From: an uncultured Methanobrevibacter sp.
GTDB lineage: Archaea; Methanobacteriota; Methanobacteria; Methanobacteriales; Methanobacteriaceae
Assembly: GCF_900314615.1 (NCBI RefSeq)
Contig: NZ_OMWA01000001.1
Coordinates: forward strand, 1 to 64,000
Reading direction: 5' to 3'
DNA length: 64,000 nucleotides
Shown: positions 24,542 through 32,324 of the stretch, piece after piece
Position numbering within the stretch: position 1 is the stretch's first letter
How the letters are laid out: every line of letters starts with the position of its first letter
The notes under the pieces: model-generated
What the model was told of the DNA's origin: nothing
Seen by the model: only the letters and a program-made list of their open reading frames with translations
Databases searched by the model: none
Translations under genes and position numbers: made by a program

Positions 24542-26282
24542 TATTTTTTCCTCCTTTATGTACAGTTTTGGACCATTTTCTTTCTTTTCTGCTCATCATG
24601 GAGTACATTGTTAAGAAAAACAATGGAATTAAGTGGAAACAGTAAATATAATATTTCACAATGTCTTTAATAGCTTCAAAAAATCCTAATTTGTCTCTTG
24701 CAAGAGAAAATATTATCCCTGGGAAAAATGCAACAGCAGATAATATACCAACAATAAATGGAGCTTCCATTCTGATTAATGTAACGTTATGGAAAAAGAA
24801 CCATGATATTGCATTAAGGATTGTGATGATGAAACCAAAGAATATAAGTAAATTAAAACTGTAAAATGAAATGTGTTCTATAACATTAAATTTTTTTGTT
24901 ATGGAAATTTTTGACCTTAATATCTGTGGGAAGTAAACAAATAAAGTTTCGAAGTTTCCTATTGCCCATCTTGTTCTTTGTCTGAAAAATGCTTTCCAAT
25001 CAGTTACCGCTTCCTGATAAACTGCACAGTCTCCACAGTAACTAATTTTTCCGCCATTGAGGATAATTTTAATAGCTAAATTCAAATCTTCAGTTACAGC
25101 AAATCCGTCCCATCTTCCTGAATCGATAATAGCTTGTTTTCTTACAAACTGGCCGTTACCTCCTAAAAATCCTGTATGGTCTAAATTATCTTTAGCGATT
25201 AAAGTGTTTGCGAATGTTGTAAATTCCACATGCTGCATACGAGCTAAAAAATTCTCATTTTTGTTAAACATTTTAACTCTTGTCTGAACACCTTCAATGT
25301 CATCGTGAATATATGGAATAACTTTTTTTAAATAATCTGGTTTAATCTGTGTATCTGCATCGAAAACTCCAATAATTTCTCCTCGGGATAATGTCAATGC
25401 ATCATTTAAAACGAAACCTTTACCTTTTCCTGATCTAGGAGGGTGTCTTGTAACTATCTTAAGCTGAGGAAATTCACTTTTCAGTCCTGATAAGATTTCT
25501 CCGGTACTGTCAGTTGAACCGTCATTAACAACTATCAGCTCATATTGAGGTTCACCCTCTTCATTATGGTAATCAATTTGGCATACGCTTCTAATTGTAT
25601 CTTCAATGGTAAACTCTTCGTTGTGAGCCGGAATAAAAATGCTTACAAAAGGATATTCTTTTAATGGTTCTGGTTTTTTCTGTTTTTTTAAACTGACAAT
25701 TGAATTAATCAGCATAGCTCCAGTTGGGATTAAAAGAACCCATTGAAGCCAGGTAGCATTTCTTGATAAAACTGCAATAATGATTAATGAAATACAAAGA
25801 ATTAAAAGTAGACTTGAATCTGATTTTTCTATTAAAAGTTCAGTACTTTTTTCTTGAAGTTTAGATTGAGCTTCCTTAACACTTTTCATGTTCTGTTCAT
25901 GTTTTCTAAGGGCAACTGCCATTGCTCTTTGAAGTTCATCTTCATCAAGAGGCTTAATCAGATATCCAAATGGATTACTCATTAGCAATTTATCGATAGT
26001 TTCGTTAAACAAATCTCCGATAATGATTATAACTGGAATATTGTACAATTCCAAATCATCAGTCAATTCAATCAAGTCAATGCCTTCAATTTCTGAATCT
26101 AGAAATATCAGATTAACAGACAATTCCTCAACTTTTTTGAATATGTCTGATTTATCGGATGCTGAACCTACATAGTCATAATCGTAGTTATCTACATATT
26201 CCTCTACAGTAGATAACATTTCACTGTTCTGACTAATTGCAAAAATTCTTGGTTTGCCTTCAATTAATTCGTATTCAGTCAT
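24531..26282 (-). CDS. Receiver domain fused to membrane glycosyltransferase family 2
   Basis: A 583-residue fusion. Residues about 10-125 are a CheY-like receiver with the phospho-acceptor in LIFLDSEIEG (Asp62) and the conserved lysine in GYLIKPLDEDEL (Lys110). A short coiled-coil linker follows, then two hydrophobic segments (about 157-198). Next comes a processive GT2 domain: IFIPAHNEEFTIEDTI, VVNDGSTDSTGE, the DxD-type FDADTQ (about 309) and QRTRW (QxxRW, about 436). About four more membrane segments end the protein. GT2 enzymes of this type (cellulose or hyaluronan synthase-like) make and export polysaccharide. The receiver suggests that phosphorylation controls synthesis. It sits just after a lone receiver and two histidine kinases. 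Confidence 0.9.
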   Translation of the reverse strand: MTEYELIEGKPRIFAISQNSEMLSTVEEYVDNYDYDYVGSASDKSDIFKKVEELSVNLIFLDSEIEGIDLIELTDDLELYNIPVIIIIGDLFNETIDKLLMSNPFGYLIKPLDEDELQRAMAVALRKHEQNMKSVKEAQSKLQEKSTELLIEKSDSSLLLILCISLIIIAVLSRNATWLQWVLLIPTGAMLINSIVSLKKQKKPEPLKEYPFVSIFIPAHNEEFTIEDTIRSVCQIDYHNEEGEPQYELIVVNDGSTDSTGEILSGLKSEFPQLKIVTRHPPRSGKGKGFVLNDALTLSRGEIIGVFDADTQIKPDYLKKVIPYIHDDIEGVQTRVKMFNKNENFLARMQHVEFTTFANTLIAKDNLDHTGFLGGNGQFVRKQAIIDSGRWDGFAVTEDLNLAIKIILNGGKISYCGDCAVYQEAVTDWKAFFRQRTRWAIGNFETLFVYFPQILRSKISITKKFNVIEHISFYSFNLLIFFGFIITILNAISWFFFHNVTLIRMEAPFIVGILSAVAFFPGIIFSLARDKLGFFEAIKDIVKYYIYCFHLIPLFFLTMYSMMSRKERKWSKTVHKGGKNNEK

Positions 26283-26291
26283 GTAAAATCA

Positions 26292-26702
26292 TTATTCAGT
26301 AAATCCGCTAGCGTCATCAAGTTTTTTTTCTTCTAGTCTTGCACGATTTATTGTAATTTTGAGAGTTTTATCTAATTTTTGTATATCGTAAGGTTTTGAG
26401 ACAAATCCGTATGATCCTTTTACATTAGATTTTTCGAAGGTGTCTGTATCTGTGTTTGCGGTTAAATATATAATTGGAATTCTTAATTCGGAAATAATTT
26501 CTGCTGCTTCAATCCCTTCCATATCTCCTTTTAACTTGATGTCCATTAAAACAACATCTGGAACAGTTTCTGCGGCGGTGTCAATAGCGTCTTGTCCAGT
26601 ATCTACTGTATCTACAATTTCGTATCCTAATTCTTCTAAACTGTATTTTAAATCTAATGCTGTAATCGCTTCGTCTTCCACAATTAATATTCTTTCATTC
26701 AT
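26292..26702 (-). CDS. Single-domain response regulator
   Basis: A 136-residue stand-alone CheY-type receiver. Acidic residues are in ILIVEDEA, the phospho-acceptor Asp54 is in PDVVLMDIKLKGDMEGIEAA, the conserved Thr is in IIYLTANTD and the lysine in GFVSKPYD. There is no output domain, so it must act through protein contact or as a phosphate relay. It lies nine bases upstream of the receiver-glycosyltransferase gene and 84 bases downstream of the second histidine kinase in the same operon. Confidence 0.93.
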   Translation of the reverse strand: MNERILIVEDEAITALDLKYSLEELGYEIVDTVDTGQDAIDTAAETVPDVVLMDIKLKGDMEGIEAAEIISELRIPIIYLTANTDTDTFEKSNVKGSYGFVSKPYDIQKLDKTLKITINRARLEEKKLDDASGFTE

Positions 26703-26786
26703 TTTAAACCACCCTCATAACATTAAAATTTCTATTGCTTATTTTATATATATTTTAAGTAATTTTTCACAAATTGCTTTTTTTCA

Positions 26787-28655
26787 TTATCCTTCAATTG
26801 TGTGTTCCATATCTAATGGGAATGTTAATTTATATCCAGTTCCATTTTCATGCTGGTATAATTCTATATGTCCGTCTAACTGCTTTGTCAGATTTTTAAT
26901 TATCTCACATCCTAAATTTTTAGAGATTTTTGACGGATCTTCTATTCCAACACCATTGTCTTTAAGAATCAATTCACCGGTTTGCGGGTCAATCTTACTT
27001 ATTTTCTTGTAGATTACTTTATCAGGCACACTTTTATCAGGGAATGCATGTTTGATAGCATTCATGGTCAATTCATCAATAACTAACAATAAAGGCGTAA
27101 TAACTTCTATGGTTAAGTTAATGTCACTGTCAACTTCTGATATGAATTGAATTCCATCCCTTAATCCAATGAGATTTGTCATTTGGCTGTCTTGATCAAC
27201 AATATACTCTTTTAAGTTGATGTTTTTGAAATCAGTGGTATTGTATGTTTTTTCATGCAAAATAGCCAATGAAGATAACCTTGATTGCATATGATCAATG
27301 ATTATATTTGGTTTATCTTTATAAGCTCTTTTTTCCAGGTTTAAGAAACTGTTCAGTACCTGCAGGTTGTTTTTAACCCTGTGGTGCACTTCTTTAATCA
27401 ATACTTGCTGATGTTCATTAGCTTCAACCAGTTCTTTCTGTTTTTCACGGTCTTCGGTAACATCAGTTATAAATCCGATACTGTGGTTGGTTTCTCCAAA
27501 TTCAAAGCGTTCAAGATATATTTCACATATTTTCTGCTTATTGTCATTGCCATGAACTTTGTATGTGAATGTTTCTTCAAGCTCTTCAATTTCTCCTTTG
27601 ACCAGCTTTTTTATTTTTTCCTTAACATTATCTTCAACAATGTATTCGAGAACTTTTTTGCTGTGATAATATTTTTCAGGGTCTACTTCTATTAAATTGA
27701 AATAGCCTTCGGAAAACTCATAGTGTTTTGTGTTCAATGGATCAATTAATAATGCGAGTTTAGTACTGTTTTTAAAACCTTTTAATAAGAAATCAACAGG
27801 TCTTGTCATTTTTCTATTGCTGTCAGTACTTACGTCCTTCATTAAACCGTATCTGTTCAGTAAATTGCCGTCTTCATCAAATTTGGAATAAAGGTTTACT
27901 TCAACATATTTTAAAATTCCGTCATCAGTTTTGATTCTAATGATTGAGTCATAAGTTGTTTTACCGTGATCCAGTTCTTTAAGTATTTTTTCAACTAACG
28001 GCTTGTCTTCAGGGATAACCAAATCGAAGACAATATTATAATATTCGTCGTTTTCTTCACGTGTACGGTTAATGATATTATAGATTCCCTGAGTCCATGT
28101 GTATCGGTCATTTATCTTATAATAACTTCCGGTCTGTGAGAAGTATTCAATTAGATTTGCTTTTTCATCATTGCTGTCTTCCGGAACTGCAAATCTTGTT
28201 TCCTGATTGTCTCTGTGGTCTGAAATTAAGATTATCTTATCCATATCATAGATGATTTTAACATTTGAAAATCGGGCTAATTTTTCATGGAAATGATAAT
28301 AAAAAATCATCCGTTTTGTTTCTTTTGTTTCATAAACTTGTCTTAGGGGATCTGCTAAAACCTTAAAAAAACCAGGGGAGGTTTTACTCAGTAAACGACC
28401 CGCAACATCTTTTTGTTTAATGTTTCCTCGAACTAAAGCCCCTAATCCTAATCTCTGCACGATGAAATCTTCACCATCATTGTGAGGAAGGAATACATCA
28501 ATATCATTCGAAATCTCATTTAATGTAGTCTCAAAAGGCATAAATGGAGCTTCAAATTCCTGAGGGACTTGTTTAAATAATTCCTTTTCCGTAATATCGT
28601 AGATATGAACTTCTTCCATATCTTCTAACTGACGATACGTTTTTTCAATTTTCAT
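26787..28655 (-). CDS. Soluble PAS sensor histidine kinase (HisKA_2 type), copy 2
   Basis: A 622-residue cytoplasmic kinase without membrane segments. PAS-like sensing domains occupy the first 400 residues (for example YFSQTGSYYKINDRYTWT and the region ending IGFITDVTEDREKQ). The phospho-acceptor region EVHHRVKNNLQVLNSFLNLE (about 421-440) is of the HisKA_2 type. The ATPase domain has the N-box DELTMNAIKHAFP and G-box LKDNGVGI. It is a full-length paralogue of the upstream kinase and overlaps it by 11 bases. It probably phosphorylates the lone receiver and/or the receiver-glycosyltransferase that follow. Confidence 0.93.
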   Translation of the reverse strand: MKIEKTYRQLEDMEEVHIYDITEKELFKQVPQEFEAPFMPFETTLNEISNDIDVFLPHNDGEDFIVQRLGLGALVRGNIKQKDVAGRLLSKTSPGFFKVLADPLRQVYETKETKRMIFYYHFHEKLARFSNVKIIYDMDKIILISDHRDNQETRFAVPEDSNDEKANLIEYFSQTGSYYKINDRYTWTQGIYNIINRTREENDEYYNIVFDLVIPEDKPLVEKILKELDHGKTTYDSIIRIKTDDGILKYVEVNLYSKFDEDGNLLNRYGLMKDVSTDSNRKMTRPVDFLLKGFKNSTKLALLIDPLNTKHYEFSEGYFNLIEVDPEKYYHSKKVLEYIVEDNVKEKIKKLVKGEIEELEETFTYKVHGNDNKQKICEIYLERFEFGETNHSIGFITDVTEDREKQKELVEANEHQQVLIKEVHHRVKNNLQVLNSFLNLEKRAYKDKPNIIIDHMQSRLSSLAILHEKTYNTTDFKNINLKEYIVDQDSQMTNLIGLRDGIQFISEVDSDINLTIEVITPLLLVIDELTMNAIKHAFPDKSVPDKVIYKKISKIDPQTGELILKDNGVGIEDPSKISKNLGCEIIKNLTKQLDGHIELYQHENGTGYKLTFPLDMEHTIEG

Positions 28656-30555
28656 TTAAGTCACCTGCTGTTTTCTCATAGTATTCATCTAGTGAATGAT
28701 CAAAGTTTATTGGAAATATGATTCTAAAACCTGTTCCCACATCACAATCTAATATTTCTAATTCTCCGTTAATTTGTCTTGTTAAGTTATTTATGATTTC
28801 CCATCCTAAATTATGATTAATTAATGATTCCGGATTTTTAAGACCTACTCCATTATCTTTTAGGATTAATTCACATATATGTTCATCAATATAGTTGATT
28901 TCTTTGGAAATGGTCTTGTTAGGCATTTCAGGGTCTGGGAATGCATGTTTTATTGCATTCATTGTAAGTTCATCAACTATTAATAGCAATGGGGTAATTA
29001 CATCCATTGACAGATGAATTTGCGGGTCTATTTCTGATTCAAAGTTAATGTCTTTTGCAATGAAAAGTGAATGTAGGGTATCATCCTGGTCATGCATGTA
29101 ATCATTAAGATTGATGTTGATGAAATCATCTGTGTTGTATGTCTTTTCATGGAGCAGTGCCAGTGAAGCTAAACGTGCCTGCATATTGTCTAAAATAGTG
29201 TTAGGATCGTTTTTATATGCTCTTCTTTCCAGATTAAGGAAACTGTTTAGCACCTGCAGGTTATTTTTAACCCTGTGATGCACTTCTTTAATTAAAATAT
29301 TTTTGGTGGCATTAGATTCCATCAGTTCCTGTTGTTTTTTGCGAGCATAGGTGATATCAGTTAAAAATCCGATACTGTGGCTTTTATTTCCGTATTGGAA
29401 TTTTTCAATGAACAGTTCACAGATTTTTTGATTGTTTTCATCACCGTTCACATAATATGTAAAAATAACATTTACTTCATTTATTTCATTGTTAATTAAC
29501 TTTTTAAGTTGTTCTCTGACTTCCTCTTCAGCAATATTGTTTATTATTGATTTGCTGTGGACATATTCTGTTTTTGGAATTTCAACCATCCTGTAGAAGC
29601 CTTCACTGAATTCATATCTTTTACTTAATGGCTCTACTAACAGTGACAGTTTGGTATTGTGGTTAAAACCGTTTAACATGAAATCAACTGGTCTGGTCAT
29701 ATGTTTATGTGAATCCACACTAACGTCTTTAAACAGACCATAATGACTTAGTTCATCACCGTTTTCATCAAATTTAGAATATAAGTAAGTATCCAAATAT
29801 TTTATATGTCCTCCGGGAGTTTTAATACGGATAATATTTTCATAAGTGTCAGTTTCAGGGCTCATAGTTTCAAGAAGCTCTTCAACTAACGGTTTATCTT
29901 CAGGGATGACCAGATCAAAAATAATATTATAAAACGCATCGTTAGGTTCTCTTGAACGATTAATGATATTGTAAATACCTGGTGTCCATGTAAATTCGTC
30001 CCGGGTTTTATAGTAACTTCCCGTTTGGGAGAAGTATTCAATCATGCTTGCTTTATTTTCATCTTCTTCCCTTTTCTGTTCTTCTATGCTTTTTTCTTTA
30101 TCCACTTTGTTAATGATATCTGAAATGAGGTAAATCTCATTTTCATCACTTGTAATATGGATGTTTGCAATATTGCTGACTCTGTCGCTGTTATAATAAA
30201 ATACTCTCATTGCTTTTGTTTCTTTAGTTTCATAAACTTCTTTTAGAGCATCATGGAATACTTCATTATAAAATGGTGATACTTGACTTAATTTACGGCC
30301 TTCAACATCAATTAAATTTGCATTGGCTCTTTCTAGAATGCTCCAACCCACACGTTCGACAATAAAGTCTTCACCGTCATCAATTGGCAAGAAAACATTT
30401 ATGTCTGAAGGCACATGCTTCATAACATTACTGAATCGAACTTTTTCGGGCTTCAGGACTTGGGGAGCGTCTTGAAGGAGTTCAACTTGGTTGAAATTGT
30501 AAACCCTCACCTCTTCGACTTTTTCAAGTTCCCTAAATTTCCTTTTAATATGCAT
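28645..30555 (-). CDS. Soluble PAS sensor histidine kinase (HisKA_2 type), copy 1
   Basis: A 636-residue cytoplasmic kinase, first gene of the signalling operon. It has the same layout as its downstream neighbour: PAS-like domains (YFSQTGSYYKTRDEFTWTPG; IGFLTDITYARKKQ), a HisKA_2 phospho-acceptor EVHHRVKNNLQVLNSFLNLE near residue 423, N-box DELTMNAIKHAFPD and G-box LKDNGVGL. N-terminal halves differ more than the kinase cores, so the two may sense different cues or form a heterodimer. It diverges from purA with a 185-base gap. No transmembrane segment is seen. Confidence 0.93.
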   Translation of the reverse strand: MHIKRKFRELEKVEEVRVYNFNQVELLQDAPQVLKPEKVRFSNVMKHVPSDINVFLPIDDGEDFIVERVGWSILERANANLIDVEGRKLSQVSPFYNEVFHDALKEVYETKETKAMRVFYYNSDRVSNIANIHITSDENEIYLISDIINKVDKEKSIEEQKREEDENKASMIEYFSQTGSYYKTRDEFTWTPGIYNIINRSREPNDAFYNIIFDLVIPEDKPLVEELLETMSPETDTYENIIRIKTPGGHIKYLDTYLYSKFDENGDELSHYGLFKDVSVDSHKHMTRPVDFMLNGFNHNTKLSLLVEPLSKRYEFSEGFYRMVEIPKTEYVHSKSIINNIAEEEVREQLKKLINNEINEVNVIFTYYVNGDENNQKICELFIEKFQYGNKSHSIGFLTDITYARKKQQELMESNATKNILIKEVHHRVKNNLQVLNSFLNLERRAYKNDPNTILDNMQARLASLALLHEKTYNTDDFININLNDYMHDQDDTLHSLFIAKDINFESEIDPQIHLSMDVITPLLLIVDELTMNAIKHAFPDPEMPNKTISKEINYIDEHICELILKDNGVGLKNPESLINHNLGWEIINNLTRQINGELEILDCDVGTGFRIIFPINFDHSLDEYYEKTAGDLNEN

Positions 30556-30740
30556 ATAAATTACCTAATTTTATAAATTATATATTAAATTTTATTTAAT
30601 ATGATATTTATATTATGTGAAAATAATTTTCAGAGTAATAAGTATAATATTGGAAAAACTTTTTAATTAGAAATGATAAAATAGTTAGTGGTATGAAAAT
30701 TTTACAATTTTCTATAAATAATTTTAAAAGGAGTTATTAA

Positions 30741-31760
30741 ATGACTTGTAGTATTTTAGTTGGTGGAGCATGGGGTGATGAAGGTAAAGGAAAATGTATT
30801 ACTTACCTTTGTGACAACGATAAACCTGATATTATTGCTCGTGCTGGTGTTGGACCGAATGCAGGGCATTCCGTTGAGTTTAACGGAGAAAAATATGGTT
30901 TAAGATTGACCCCATCAGGTTTTGTACATACTGATGCTAAACTCATGATCGGTGCGGGAGTTTTAGTCAATCCGGATGTATTATTTAATGAATTTGAAAA
31001 ATTAAAAAAATATAATGTCAAAGAAAGAATGTGCGTTGATCCTAGATGCGCCATAATCAGCGAAGACCATATGTCAAGAGATAAGGCATCTGAACATTTG
31101 GCTAAAAAAATCGGAAGTACCGGTTCAGGCTGTGGACCTGCAAATTCAGACCGCGTATTAAGAACAATTGACCTTGCAAAAGACATTCCTGAACTTGAAG
31201 AATATATTACAGATGTTTCACTTGCATGTAATGAAGCGATTGACAACGGTGAAGATGTATTCATTGAAGGATCACAGGGTTTTGCTCTTTCACTTTACTA
31301 CGGAACTTATCCTTTTGTAACAAGTAAAGACACCACTGCATCAACATTTGCTGCAGATGTAGGTGTAGGACCAACTAAAGTAGATGAAGTCATTAATGTA
31401 TTTAAAGCTTATATTTCCCGTGTTGGTGAAGGTCCATTCCCAACAGAAATGACTCAGGAAGAAGCTGAAAGCAAAGGCCTTGAAGAATATGGTGTTGTAA
31501 CCGGAAGACGTAGAAGAATCGGATACTTTGACATGGAACTTGCAAAAGAGTCCTGCAGAATCAACGGTGCAACTCAAATTGCTTTAACATGTGTTGACAG
31601 ATTATTTGACTGTGCTCGTGTACAGAACTATGATGATTTGTCTGGCGAAACAAAAGCTTTCATTAATGATATCCAAACTGAAACCGGCGTACCTGTAACT
31701 ATTATTTCAACAGGTCCGGATTTGAAAGATACAATTGATTTAAGAAAAGAATTGTTATAA
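30741..31760 (+). CDS. purA: Adenylosuccinate synthetase (short archaeal form)
   Basis: GTP-dependent ligase that joins IMP and aspartate in AMP synthesis. The N-terminal VGGAWGDEGKGKCITYL carries the catalytic aspartate and P-loop-like residues, RAGVGPNAGHSVEF the catalytic histidine, and GPANSDRVLRT, EGSQGFALSLYYGTYPFVTS and VVTGRRRRIGYFD are family motifs. At 339 residues it is the short archaeal form, lacking about 90 residues of the bacterial enzyme. AAAGGAGTT precedes the ATG. A TATA-like CTATAAATAA lies about 30 bases upstream. Confidence 0.95.
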   Translation: MTCSILVGGAWGDEGKGKCITYLCDNDKPDIIARAGVGPNAGHSVEFNGEKYGLRLTPSGFVHTDAKLMIGAGVLVNPDVLFNEFEKLKKYNVKERMCVDPRCAIISEDHMSRDKASEHLAKKIGSTGSGCGPANSDRVLRTIDLAKDIPELEEYITDVSLACNEAIDNGEDVFIEGSQGFALSLYYGTYPFVTSKDTTASTFAADVGVGPTKVDEVINVFKAYISRVGEGPFPTEMTQEEAESKGLEEYGVVTGRRRRIGYFDMELAKESCRINGATQIALTCVDRLFDCARVQNYDDLSGETKAFINDIQTETGVPVTIISTGPDLKDTIDLRKELL

Positions 31761-31818
31761 TTCTTTTTCACTATTTTTTTAATAATTTTTTTATATTATT
31801 CTGTTTAAATTATAATAT

Positions 31819-32259
31819 ATGCAAATTAATATCCGATTAGTGCTTATCATATTTTTAACTGGTGTAATAACATGCTCTGCGGCAGGTGCTGAAGATATGT
31901 CTGATGATATTGTTAAAGTTAAAGTAAACAATTCCACATTTGATGTTAAACTGGAAAATAATTCTGCAACTGCGGAATTGCTCAATGCTCTAAAAAAACA
32001 AAATATAACTGTTGAAGCTGCGGATTATGGTAATTTTGAAAAGGTAGGAAGCTTAGGCTTTTCACTGCCAACCAGTGATGAAAATATTCAAACATCCCCC
32101 GGAGACATTGTACTGTATCAGGGAAACCAAATCTCTTTGTTCTATGACAGCCATTCATGGAGTTATACAAAACTCGGCAAAATACAGAATGTTGATGCCG
32201 CACAACTTAAAGATGTTTTGGGTTCCGGAGATGTTACACTGGAATTCAGTTTAAAATAA
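31819..32259 (+). CDS. Exported cyclophilin-like domain protein
   Basis: A 146-residue protein. Residues 1-23 form a signal peptide (RLVLIIFLTGVITCSAAGA). The mature part fits the small cyclophilin-like family: IVKVKVNNSTFDVKLENNSA, GSLGFSLPT, PGDIVLYQGNQISLFYDSHSW and a C-terminal strand. These proteins are often surface-bound; their ligands are unknown. TTTATATTATT at 31790-31800 lies about 25 bases before the ATG and there is no ribosome binding site, so translation is probably leaderless. Confidence 0.8.
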   Translation: MQINIRLVLIIFLTGVITCSAAGAEDMSDDIVKVKVNNSTFDVKLENNSATAELLNALKKQNITVEAADYGNFEKVGSLGFSLPTSDENIQTSPGDIVLYQGNQISLFYDSHSWSYTKLGKIQNVDAAQLKDVLGSGDVTLEFSLK

Positions 32260-32324
32260 GTAATCTATTTTTTCCTAAATTTTATTAATTTTAATTTTTA
32301 TATATCATTATCATGTACCAAGAT

